37,548 nt of DNA. Origin: a virus. Below the pieces are notes generated by a model. The model saw only the letters and a list, made by a program, of their open reading frames with translations. It had not been told where the DNA came from and searched no databases. The position numbers and the translations under genes were made by a program. The stretch is taken from the IMG/VR virus record IMGVR_UViG_3300043411_000751, positions 1-37,548 of that record; one strand, given 5' to 3'. Position 1 is the first letter of the stretch. Each line of letters begins with the position of its first letter. Shown here one piece after another: positions 11,443 through 18,942 of the stretch.

Positions 11443-11670
11443 ATGCAACAAACCAAAACCGCCTTTTGTTCCACTTGCCGGATGGCATTTAGACTGGGCA
11501 TTCTTGATAATTGCCCCAAATGTGAGGGGCCTACCGTCTGGGGGATATATGGCGAAAGAAAAACTAGAAGTCGTGAGCGAGTCGCAAGGGTCTACAGTCT
11601 CGAAAAATTCCGTAATCGACGTGGGGGGATATTTCACCCTAGAGACAAGCCTGTGCATCCTGCGCGGTGA
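11443..11670 (+). CDS. Small zinc-ribbon ORF overlapping the next gene
   Basis: ATG 11443 with a good AGGGAG site starts 75 codons. Residues 9..12 and 25..28 form CSTC and CPKC knuckles (FCSTCRMAFRLGILDNCPKC), a standard zinc ribbon. From about residue 36 it runs in a different frame over 11549..11830 and its sequence loses character (basic, no structure). Either the tail is a relic of overlap, or the ribbon belongs to the next gene through a shift at GGGGGATATATGG. Confidence 0.5.
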   Translation: MQQTKTAFCSTCRMAFRLGILDNCPKCEGPTVWGIYGERKTRSRERVARVYSLEKFRNRRGGIFHPRDKPVHPAR

Positions 11671-11830
11671 AGTTGTCGACGTGACTGACCACGAGATTGT
11701 GGTGAAGCCGTTTCGCTTCGACCAAACGCCGATGATTCGATATCACAACGGACTGAGTGAGCCGTTTTTGACTGATATGATTGTGTCGCGACACCAGCTC
11801 GTGATGGCGAAAGTTTGGAGTCCGGCTTAA
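11549..11830 (+). CDS. Hypothetical protein, last of the rightward unit (93 aa)
   Basis: ATG 11549 after GGGGGAT begins a 93-residue protein with a beta-rich core: VIDVGGYFTLETSLCILRGEVVDVTDHEIVV, then KPFRFDQTPMIRYHNGL and LTDMIVSRHQLVMAKVW (quoted in parts; barrel-like). It could be a small OB or Sm-like fold; I recognise no family. It ends 24 bases from the convergent endolysin gene. Confidence 0.65.
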   Translation: MAKEKLEVVSESQGSTVSKNSVIDVGGYFTLETSLCILRGEVVDVTDHEIVVKPFRFDQTPMIRYHNGLSEPFLTDMIVSRHQLVMAKVWSPA

Positions 11831-11854
11831 ATCGGGAGCGGGCCTCGCTCGCGA

Positions 11855-12202
11855 CTATCGGACCCCAGAATTCGAAATCGAGTAATGATTTCCGTCGCCG
11901 AATCGCCCGCCCCACGCGCATTCGTATTCTTCGGTGCTTTGTTTTTCCCACCACTCGCCGAGAGGTCGGTGATCTTCGGTACGGGTAAGGTATTTTCCGT
12001 CGAGGAATAAATTAATATCGATGGCGAGTCGGAGTCGGTGAAGGCTATTTTCAGTTCCGATGCCGAGTGCTTTATATTTTTGGGCGGTGAAGTCGGGTCT
12101 GTGGGCTTCCGCAAGCGTGACCTCGTATCCCATCTCATTCGCTTGTTGAATCAACTTAGCGACAAGGCGAGAAAATTTTTGCTGCTTTTGGAGAAGGGTC
12201 AC
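11855..12202 (-). CDS. Endolysin, peptidase M15 (L-alanyl-D-glutamate/D,D-peptidase type)
   Basis: A 115-residue cell-wall peptidase. The zinc ligands of family M15 are visible: His55 in NSLHRL, Asp62 in LAIDINL and His106 in GDGNHYS, with EAHRP and WGGRFGD motifs around the pocket. It would cleave peptide cross-links of murein at lysis. There is no signal sequence, so it needs a holin. It starts at GTG 12202, overlapping the lipoprotein stop (GTGA), and is the last gene of the leftward lysis cluster. Confidence 0.9.
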   Translation of the reverse strand: MTLLQKQQKFSRLVAKLIQQANEMGYEVTLAEAHRPDFTAQKYKALGIGTENSLHRLRLAIDINLFLDGKYLTRTEDHRPLGEWWEKQSTEEYECAWGGRFGDGNHYSISNSGVR

Positions 12203-12480
12203 GGCCCGATTTTCTCCCTCACCTTAGCGACAAATCCCATATCGGCGAAGCGGTTGCGTACAACCGGGTCAGTGAGGTCATACGTGTCGACCTTTTGTTC
12301 CCACTTCGTACACATCCCGAGGAATTTCTTTTTGCATTCCTGGTAGCGGTAAACAAAGCCGGGAAAATCGCGAGAGATGTCGAGAGTGCGGCGCTCTAGT
12401 GACGGGATAATGATTTCGGTCGCAGCACATCCGATAGTGACGACGAGTCCGAAAGCGATGAGCCAAATAGTCTTTTTCAT
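12199..12480 (-). CDS. Lysis-cluster lipoprotein, possible outer-membrane spanin
   Basis: A 93-residue protein with an N-terminal signal (KKTIWLIAFGLVVTIGC) and lipobox VTIGC, so Cys18 should be lipidated. The mature part has a Cys pair (YQECKKKFLGMCTKWEQ) and a helical end. The gene lies between the endolysin and a membrane-anchored coiled-coil gene with four-base overlaps, which is where an outer-membrane spanin subunit is expected. It is longer than most o-spanins, so the role is tentative. Confidence 0.65.
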   Translation of the reverse strand: MKKTIWLIAFGLVVTIGCAATEIIIPSLERRTLDISRDFPGFVYRYQECKKKFLGMCTKWEQKVDTYDLTDPVVRNRFADMGFVAKVREKIGP

Positions 12481-12695
12481 TTTTTCGTCATGTCCAAGGA
12501 AAGCGCCTTAGCTAAGAGCACGATTTCAAATTCGAGGTTATCAATCAGCGCGTTGTTTCGCTCTGCCTCGACAGCATTAATCGCTTCGTAGTAGCGGCGC
12601 TCTAAGTGGATTTTCTTATCGATGTATTTTTGCTTAAGCTTCGAATCCCAAATCGACAGAGCACTTCCTACGATGCCGAGAATGACGCTAATCAC
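12477..12695 (-). CDS. Membrane-anchored coiled-coil protein, possible inner-membrane spanin or holin partner
   Basis: A 72-residue protein: one N-terminal hydrophobic helix (ISVILGIVGSALSIW) and then a long charged helix (KLKQKYIDKKIHLERRYYEA onward). This is the plan of an i-spanin: inner-membrane anchor plus periplasmic coiled coil. Starts at GTG 12695 overlapping the upstream stop. The partner lipoprotein is encoded directly downstream. It could also be a small holin-associated protein. Confidence 0.6.
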   Translation of the reverse strand: MISVILGIVGSALSIWDSKLKQKYIDKKIHLERRYYEAINAVEAERNNALIDNLEFEIVLLAKALSLDMTKK

Positions 12696-13060
12696 TTCAA
12701 AACGTCCACATACTTCGGGATGTAGCTCATTTGCAGCATGGCTAGCTCCAACCCTTCACCAATATCGAGATCTTTAATTTCCCCACCGACCGCCGATAGC
12801 CCGTCGTGTGCGTCCATGACGATTTTCTTAAAGGCCGCATCTTGAGTGAGTTTCTGGTAGGCGGCTAGTGCATCGTCGACGCCGACGCCGTCTTTCAGGC
12901 GGGACACGACGAATAGGCCGATTTCATTACCTGCGACTAAGACTTCCTTGGTTTCTGCGATCCCTGCCATGTGTTTATCCCTCTGTGAAGTTTTGTAGCG
13001 AAAAAACTCTCGGAGCATCCAAAGTGCCGCGATGACAATTTCCGGCACCCTGTCGTCCAT
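12692..13060 (-). CDS. Lysis-cluster hypothetical protein (122 aa)
   Basis: A 122-residue largely helical protein, MDDRVPEIVIAALWMLREFF at the start with weak hydrophobic character, then KEVLVAGNEIGLFVVSRLKD and a helical acidic C-terminus. No certain membrane helix, so I do not call it a holin. It is the first gene of the leftward lysis group, downstream of a TATAAT element, and lacks a clear ribosome-binding site at ATG 13060. Confidence 0.6.
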   Translation of the reverse strand: MDDRVPEIVIAALWMLREFFRYKTSQRDKHMAGIAETKEVLVAGNEIGLFVVSRLKDGVGVDDALAAYQKLTQDAAFKKIVMDAHDGLSAVGGEIKDLDIGEGLELAMLQMSYIPKYVDVLK

Positions 13061-13126
13061 TTATCGCAGGGTATGGGTTTGATTAGGCGCGGCTCAAGGG
13101 GATTCGTCAGGCACGTCGATTGCAGA

Positions 13127-13132
13127 ATTATA
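13127..13132 (-). promoter_or_regulatory. Candidate -10 element of a leftward lysis promoter
   Basis: The minus strand reads TATAAT in the 106-bp gap between divergent genes at 13060 and 13167. No TTGACA-like box is found at the right distance, so an activator or another sigma factor may be needed. A transcript would have a leader of about 60 bases. Confidence 0.35.
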
Positions 13133-13166
13133 TCTCGCGGCTAAATGGCCGTAGGGAGTGACGAAA

Positions 13167-13388
13167 ATGGTCGATAAGGCGTTTTTAGCTTGGACGAAAA
13201 TGGTCAAAAGGCCGCTGCTTGTCGGTCTGTTTGTTTGGTCGCTCGCCAACTACCTTATTTACCTGCGCGAAACGATTGCGGTCGTATTCTTTTTGAACGC
13301 GATACCGTTTTTCCTCTTCGTCGGCGGGAGCGCGCTAGAGGATGGGTTTTACAAGTACGTGTTAGGGATTAACCCGCCCAAGCGTTAG
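13167..13388 (+). CDS. Two-helix membrane protein, holin candidate
   Basis: A 73-residue protein from ATG 13167, eight bases after GGGAG. Two hydrophobic segments (PLLVGLFVWSLANYLIYL and VVFFLNAIPFFLFVGG) flank a short charged loop; the ends are positive. It lies beside the endolysin cluster on the other strand and is the best holin candidate of the window, though the early two-helix protein at 1454..1639 is another. Its stop overlaps the end of the convergent 1045-residue virion gene. Confidence 0.65.
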   Translation: MVDKAFLAWTKMVKRPLLVGLFVWSLANYLIYLRETIAVVFFLNAIPFFLFVGGSALEDGFYKYVLGINPPKR

Positions 13389-16300
13389 TCCTTTTTCTTT
13401 TTGGGTTTGCCCTTCCCGCCTTTGGGTTTCGCTTTGTTCGACACCAGCTTACCGTTTTCATCGAATACGCGAGCGATTTCCGAATCGCTAACCGTGTGCG
13501 TTTCCCCTGTTGATATGTTTTCAACGAGATACCCGCCGCCGTCCATATCGTCTACCGACTCGATGACGCGGTATTTCGGTCGGCTAGCGCCACCGTCATT
13601 CGTCATTGATACGTTTAATTCAACGCTTCCGCCAAGAGGCACGTCGACCGGCTTGGGTTTTCGTTTTTCACGATTCGCCCAAAGATCGTCGATTAATCCT
13701 TGGTTTGGATTCTCTTTTCCTCGCTTAATGCTAATCCCCGGCACTTTCTTTTCCCCCGACATCAAAGCGTCGATCAATTCCCTTTTGCCTTTCGGTCCCG
13801 ATTCGCCGCGCTTTTCCAGGCCGTAGAAAATCTTAGGATCGTCGGCCTCTTCCCACGTAGTTATTTTTTTACCGTCACTCGGGCCGCCCGAAACGTCGAC
13901 GTGTTCGACTTTCACGTAAGTCTTACCGCCTTCTGTTTCGCTCGCTAAAACGGTGTACTTTTTCCCGCTTGGTCCGTTCCACACTTCGCCAATTGCTGGG
14001 CCGCTCGGCTTCGCCTTCGGCATCTTCCCGCCACGTCCCCCGAAATCAACGCCGATGAGTCCTTTTTTCGCTCGCTCGGCTTCGGCGGCTTTTTCAGCGG
14101 ACCCAATGCCCACTTCCCACTGATCTAGAATTTGTTGTGCGCGATCACTTAACTCTGGGTTTTTAAACTTTTGAGAGAGTTTGAAAAGACGCTCACCATC
14201 TTCTTTACTGGGTGTACCGCCGCCCTGAATCCTTTTCGATATTTCGTCCATCCACTTTTGATTTACACCGGCTACGTGAGCGTCGATCTCACCTTCGGTT
14301 GGATGAACGACCTTTTTAGGTCCATCTTTTGTCATACGAATTTCGCCAATTTGGCGCCCCGCTTCCGGTCGTTCCGTCACCGGCCCGCGTTCTACGTCGA
14401 GAGATGTGAGAAGGCCTTTGGGGGATTCTTTTGTGGGTTTAGGAAGCGACTTATTGGCTTGCTCGGCTTCAAATTCTTTTCTTCTCAAACCAAAATGCTT
14501 TTGTTCAGCCTCTTCGATTGCGTCTTTAAATGAGTAAAGCTCGGGATTTTCGCTACGGCCTCCGCCAATCTTGTTTTTTAACCGACTTAAAAAGTCTAAT
14601 TCCTCTACTGTTAATTGCTCGCCACGCTTAAACACCTTCTCACCTAATCTCTGTGCGATTTCCTTATCCGTGGGCGTTACTGTGCGCCATGGTGTTTCAT
14701 GGGGCACTACGTCTGCGGGTTTATCGCTTAATAGCCCCTTCTTCGGCTCACCGACCAAACCGCGTGCTTTTTTGAGATCGAACACGTTTTCTTCGTTTGG
14801 CTTTAGGATATTAAGCAAATCCTCGGGTGAGAAATTTCCCTCTTCGTCGTCGATAAAGTCTTTCGCGGTTTTACCGGCGCCCTTTAGTCGCTTTTCGAGA
14901 GACTTGACCATCGGACTTACTTTTTCCGCACCCTTTTCGAGAAGGCCACCTTTGCCAGCTAAAGCCTTTGCGCCGCGCGGAACTAAAAGCCCCGCATCGA
15001 ATGCCATTTTTGTAAGAGCGGGCGAAGCAATCGTTGCGCCTGCGGCCCTAGCGCCCCACTTCAAACTAGGATCATCGGTAGCTTCACCTAAAGCGCCAAC
15101 GCCAGCGCCTAACAGCGTTCGGCTTGTCGAGGTTGTGGCTCCGCCCGACATCGGATTAAGTGGAAGGTTAGTCATTTTCTCGAAAGTAACTAAATCCTTC
15201 ACACCATCTAACAACCTATTATCGCCGTGGAGAAATTGGCTTAGCTGGGCAAGTGCTTTTCTTTCCTTTGAATTCGGATCAATCGCGGCACGCCGCAACG
15301 CCGCCTGCGAGCCGTTCGGATCAAGCATTTGCGGCGGTATCATGTCGTCAATATTGTGAAGCGACACATACTCTTGGTTTGCTCGCTTAATCGTATCAGG
15401 GAAATACTTATTCACAATTTCAGTCGACTTGTATCGGGCACCTTTCGCGGCTTTCGCGGATTGTGCCGACGGGTTGAAAATCTTTCCGCCATCCGCAAAG
15501 GCGGACATCGACCGATTGTGAAAAAACCGCTGTAACTTATAGGCATCCCAAGGCGACATTTTGCCTTCGGGAGCGATAGACTTGACCGTGTTTTTTAGCG
15601 CCTGAATCTCTTCGATAGCGCCCGCTTCCGTTACCGGATGCAACCCGCGCATACTTTCGTCCAAATTTTGAATGATTGGCTCAATCGACACCTTAGCGCC
15701 GCGTGATGCGCCGGTTAATCCCTTGTCGATCATTTCGTTGAGCTGATTTTTTCGACCGGCGATTTGGTCCCCGATTTTACTTCGGAAGTCGGTGAAAGCC
15801 TGTAGGTAGCGGTCCTCGCCAACGTAATCTTTTGCGAGTTGAGCAATTTCTTTTGAGCGCTTGCCGTAGTTAGACCACAACTCTCGAGGCACGCCTGTAG
15901 TTTGTTCTGCGAGATAGGGAAGTGCTTTGCCAGTTTTTGATAAACCTTTGGCACCTAGCTCAAGTCCCTTCATGAGGGGCTTTTCAAATACGGCACCGGG
16001 CACATACGAAAGAGGATCGGTTTCACCGCCAACCAATAACTCAGCGGCGACTTTTGGTGTCTCACCGATGATTTCCTTGGCCCTATCATCACCTACTGCG
16101 GGGGACAATAAACCCCGAATACCAAGAGCGGCGGGATGCGCTGCGAATGCGTCTTTCACTCCCTGTTTTCCTAGCTGCCGCCCAATCGGATTTTGTTCAA
16201 CAAGTTTTTCCGCAGTCGGCGCACTTGCTGGGTCTTTTCCGAATTGGTCGTAGGCCGCTTTAGCGACACCAGCGACATCCATTGGGATGCCTTTTTTCAG

Positions 16301-16522
16301 AAGACTATCTTGAAACTTACCGTATCCGGCCCGCATCGGAGCGGCGCCGTATCGGTCGATGCCCTCTAGTGTTTTGGCGAGCAATCCTTTTTCTTCCGGC
16401 ATGGCAACATCGACGATTTCAGAAGGGTCTAAATCGCTTAGCCGCATTCCGCCTTTTTTCGGCGCGGAAGCTGGCGGAGTCACGCCCAAGATGTCGTTCG
16501 GATTTAGTTCACTAAGTCGCAT
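13385..16522 (-). CDS. Large internal virion (ejection) protein
   Basis: A 1045-residue protein, the longest in the window. It opens with two copies of the motif MRLSELNPNDILGV / MRLSDLDPSEIVDV, a type of N-terminus seen on injected proteins of short-tailed phages. Residues about 80..500 are helical with a Gly/Ala-rich hydrophobic section (GALGEATDDPSLKWGARAAG), the rest is charged and low in order, with two small beta modules near the end (SGKKYTVLASETEGGKTYVK and PKYRVIESVDD). It ends GGKGKPKKKKD, suited to DNA contact. Position at the end of the head-tail gene run matches P22 gp16-like ejection proteins; there is no lysozyme motif that I can see. Confidence 0.7.
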   Translation of the reverse strand: MRLSELNPNDILGVTPPASAPKKGGMRLSDLDPSEIVDVAMPEEKGLLAKTLEGIDRYGAAPMRAGYGKFQDSLLKKGIPMDVAGVAKAAYDQFGKDPASAPTAEKLVEQNPIGRQLGKQGVKDAFAAHPAALGIRGLLSPAVGDDRAKEIIGETPKVAAELLVGGETDPLSYVPGAVFEKPLMKGLELGAKGLSKTGKALPYLAEQTTGVPRELWSNYGKRSKEIAQLAKDYVGEDRYLQAFTDFRSKIGDQIAGRKNQLNEMIDKGLTGASRGAKVSIEPIIQNLDESMRGLHPVTEAGAIEEIQALKNTVKSIAPEGKMSPWDAYKLQRFFHNRSMSAFADGGKIFNPSAQSAKAAKGARYKSTEIVNKYFPDTIKRANQEYVSLHNIDDMIPPQMLDPNGSQAALRRAAIDPNSKERKALAQLSQFLHGDNRLLDGVKDLVTFEKMTNLPLNPMSGGATTSTSRTLLGAGVGALGEATDDPSLKWGARAAGATIASPALTKMAFDAGLLVPRGAKALAGKGGLLEKGAEKVSPMVKSLEKRLKGAGKTAKDFIDDEEGNFSPEDLLNILKPNEENVFDLKKARGLVGEPKKGLLSDKPADVVPHETPWRTVTPTDKEIAQRLGEKVFKRGEQLTVEELDFLSRLKNKIGGGRSENPELYSFKDAIEEAEQKHFGLRRKEFEAEQANKSLPKPTKESPKGLLTSLDVERGPVTERPEAGRQIGEIRMTKDGPKKVVHPTEGEIDAHVAGVNQKWMDEISKRIQGGGTPSKEDGERLFKLSQKFKNPELSDRAQQILDQWEVGIGSAEKAAEAERAKKGLIGVDFGGRGGKMPKAKPSGPAIGEVWNGPSGKKYTVLASETEGGKTYVKVEHVDVSGGPSDGKKITTWEEADDPKIFYGLEKRGESGPKGKRELIDALMSGEKKVPGISIKRGKENPNQGLIDDLWANREKRKPKPVDVPLGGSVELNVSMTNDGGASRPKYRVIESVDDMDGGGYLVENISTGETHTVSDSEIARVFDENGKLVSNKAKPKGGKGKPKKKKD

Positions 16523-17385
16523 TATTTTACCTCAATGAGAGTGTCGCCATCGTCAGCAACGCGCATCACTTTTCCGTTTTTGAGTGTGATAGTCGCACCC
16601 GGTGCGGGCGCTGATTTAGTGACCGGCGGAGTCACGGCTTTAGGCGCTGAAACCGGAGCGGCCCTGTTAAAACTTTGCGCCTTATATCCAGCGCCGATCA
16701 ATCCTTTCACATCACCGGACTTCTTTCGCTCTAGCATAGCCTGGACTTGCTGGCGCTTTGCTTCCGCGACTTCGGGCGTGTCGGTGATTTGAGGCAGCAT
16801 TGCGCGATACTTTGGAACGTCCTCAGCGCGTAGCACGCCGCCTTCCATGTACTTACCGACGATTTGCGCGGCGGTAGCCATCTTGGAATTGAACACCTGC
16901 GATTTCGTATCGTAGGGATTTAGTTTACCCATGCGCCCAACGAAAGGTCCCATCACATCGGAGTTTTCTTTAATATCCGACTCAAGACCCGCCATTAGGC
17001 CCGGCATTTGGTCGCCCTCGGTCAGTTTTAATACGTCACTTGAGGGTAGTGGTTTACCGCCGCTCTTACTGGGGTTTCGCTCTTGTATCAGTCCGTGGCT
17101 GTAATCCATTTTTTGCTGCCACAACGGCTTACCAACCCGGTTGTATTTTCCCGCTGTCTCATCGTATTCAAGACCAGCTTCGGCCTCTCGGAATTTATTC
17201 TCACGCTGTTTCATTCCCATCGAAGCCTTATCCGATTCCTCTTCGCGTTCCATTTGCCGCCGTCTCAGCGCACGCGTCTCATCGGATTCGGCTTGCTGGC
17301 GAATGCTATTGCGAGTGGAGTTGTAAGAATCGACGAAAGACTCGAGGCCCTTACCGATTGAAGCTGCGATTAATCCTTGGCTCAT
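16522..17385 (-). CDS. Internal virion protein (287 aa), coiled-coil rich
   Basis: A 287-residue protein. The N-terminal 90 residues are highly charged helix (IRQQAESDETRALRRRQMER and on), the middle has a helical MAGLESDIKENSD region, and the C-terminus after a Pro/Ala linker is a small beta unit (ATITLKNGKVMRVADDGDTL). Four-base and one-base overlaps with neighbours show tight coupling in an ejection-protein cluster. Probably an injected or core protein; inference from place and composition. Confidence 0.65.
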   Translation of the reverse strand: MSQGLIAASIGKGLESFVDSYNSTRNSIRQQAESDETRALRRRQMEREEESDKASMGMKQRENKFREAEAGLEYDETAGKYNRVGKPLWQQKMDYSHGLIQERNPSKSGGKPLPSSDVLKLTEGDQMPGLMAGLESDIKENSDVMGPFVGRMGKLNPYDTKSQVFNSKMATAAQIVGKYMEGGVLRAEDVPKYRAMLPQITDTPEVAEAKRQQVQAMLERKKSGDVKGLIGAGYKAQSFNRAAPVSAPKAVTPPVTKSAPAPGATITLKNGKVMRVADDGDTLIEVK

Positions 17386-17984
17386 GACATCGTCCCCCGA
17401 CTTTGCGAATTGTACATAGTGTACATATCTGAACTATCATCGTCGTCTTGTTGTGATTTCTTCTTTTTCTCTTTCATTATCGCGGCACCCATCCCCGCCA
17501 TCGACCCCCCGAATGACAAAATGCTTCCAAGCGTAACAAACTTTGAAGTCTCTAAATCGCGGTTGTAGTCGGCGATTTGGTCCGCGAAACGAAGCTGGCC
17601 CTCGTAGTTTATTTTCTTTAAACGCTCTAAGTTGACGGCATTTCCCAATGCTCGTTTCATTTCAAATTGCTGCCGACCCACGTTTTTCAAACCCATCCCG
17701 ATTTTATTCTGGGATTGCTGAGTCGCAAAATTGCGACTAGCGCGAGCGTTCAACGCCTTCGATATGCTTCCCGTATTCTGAGCAAAAAGCGTATCGGCGA
17801 CGTTTGAGGCCGTGCTAACACCCTCATTCGTTTTACCAATATTCTCGATGCTATTGATTTGGTTACCCATCGCCTTATGGCCCGATTCACCAAGTGTCGT
17901 CTGCCATGGCAATAAATTATCTTGAGACAGCGTGCCATCTTGATTGGGTTGCTGAACCGTTGGCGGTTTGTAATCGAATTCCAT
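17382..17984 (-). CDS. Internal virion protein (200 aa)
   Basis: A 200-residue protein with Asn/Gln/Ala-rich helical middle (NARASRNFATQQSQNKIGMG), a short hydrophobic stretch near residue 155 (FVTLGSILSFGGSMAGMGAA) and a Lys/Asp-rich tail. A single hydrophobic patch within a soluble helical protein is typical of proteins that leave the capsid and enter the envelope during DNA entry. GGGCTT-type ribosome-binding site before ATG 17984, sharing a base with the upstream stop. Confidence 0.65.
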   Translation of the reverse strand: MEFDYKPPTVQQPNQDGTLSQDNLLPWQTTLGESGHKAMGNQINSIENIGKTNEGVSTASNVADTLFAQNTGSISKALNARASRNFATQQSQNKIGMGLKNVGRQQFEMKRALGNAVNLERLKKINYEGQLRFADQIADYNRDLETSKFVTLGSILSFGGSMAGMGAAIMKEKKKKSQQDDDDSSDMYTMYNSQSRGTMS

Positions 17985-18598
17985 TAGAAGCCCCCGCCCG
18001 CTAGTGTTCCGCCCAGTTTACCGAGGCCGTTTAACCCTTGAGACATCGCTGATTGTTTTTCCATTCGTTTTCGCAACGTACTCGATAGATTTTTTGCGTA
18101 ATCATCGCCGGTCATTCCTTTAAGCTGCGCATCTTCAAACGCGCCGCTTAGCTCGGTTGAGATAACGTCATTATCGAGGTCACGTTGTTGGTCCTCGACC
18201 GATTGTTCAAACTCGCCTGCGGATTGACCGACTCGACCCGCAATATCAGCGGCGGCGCGCCCTCGATTTGCCTTTCTTTTCCCGGAATGCAAAATCCCGC
18301 GAGCATTGGCGTCGGCGTCGACGTTTTTAAACGCTTCGTCGATAGCGCCCTGCCCCTGACTACGTAAATTCGCGACGCCTTGATCCACCAACCACTTTTT
18401 GTTTCCGCGAAAATCATCGGCCACGCGCTTTTGAAGTGCTTTCAGGTACGTCGTCTTTTGATCTTCCGTAGGTGCGGCAACGCCCGGAACAGGCTCGTCA
18501 CCCTTAAATAACCCCAGCAAATCCTCAGACGATTGCCCGGTTGTTAGATAAGTAAACGGGTCTACGAAAATATCATCCACCCAATCGAATAATCCCAT
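17984..18598 (-). CDS. Internal virion protein (204 aa)
   Basis: A 204-residue protein with opening MGLFDWVDDIFVDPFTYLTT, a helical core rich in Gln/Asp/Ala (FEQSVEDQQRDLDNDVISTE) and a Gly-rich end (GLNGLGKLGGTLAGGGF). It lies just after the tail genes and begins the ejection-protein series; gp7-like in position. ATG 18598 has GAGGTGAAGC upstream, the same leader type as erf. Confidence 0.65.
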   Translation of the reverse strand: MGLFDWVDDIFVDPFTYLTTGQSSEDLLGLFKGDEPVPGVAAPTEDQKTTYLKALQKRVADDFRGNKKWLVDQGVANLRSQGQGAIDEAFKNVDADANARGILHSGKRKANRGRAAADIAGRVGQSAGEFEQSVEDQQRDLDNDVISTELSGAFEDAQLKGMTGDDYAKNLSSTLRKRMEKQSAMSQGLNGLGKLGGTLAGGGF

Positions 18599-18606
18599 GC
18601 TTCACC

Positions 18607-18942
18607 TCAAACGATTATGAGCGTCGCTGTCATCGCGACACTCGCGTTCAAAAAAATTGTCCCGTCATTCCACGGGTTAGTTAGCTCCGACGTTAAAATA
18701 CTTCCCGCCGCATTCTGCTTAATCACAATATACCCTTTTGGTGTTCGTCCCAGCGTGTGCGGCACCGCGACTACCTGATTCGCCGTCGTAAATACCACTT
18801 CTGTAACCATCGACTTAATATTTGGTCCGAATTCCAGGTTGCCATTAAATTGCTCCGCAATCGCACCAAAGTTTATCGAAGCCCATCTCGGCATATCGCC
18901 CGCTGGTACATTGGATATGTTTTGAATAATCGCCTTCGCCAT
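18607..18942 (-). CDS. Small tail-associated beta protein
   Basis: A 111-residue protein. VAVPHTLGRTPKGYIVIKQN, then LTNPWNDGTIFLNASVAMTA and a hydrophobic end TLIIV. The HTLGRTPKGYIVI and N-x-T-I-F-L-x-A-S patterns recur in short phage proteins encoded beside tail genes, thought to be fibre or fibre-base components. I start at ATG 18942, overlapping the tail-hub stop (TGATG) with AGGA upstream, rather than at the GTG three bases earlier. Confidence 0.7.
   Translation of the reverse strand: MAKAIIQNISNVPAGDMPRWASINFGAIAEQFNGNLEFGPNIKSMVTEVVFTTANQVVAVPHTLGRTPKGYIVIKQNAAGSILTSELTNPWNDGTIFLNASVAMTATLIIV

Noticed and set aside
14571-15359. 262-codon plus-strand ORF
   Set aside because: It lies wholly antisense to the 1045-residue virion gene, is Ser/Pro/Phe-rich as antisense frames are, and has no ribosome-binding site.
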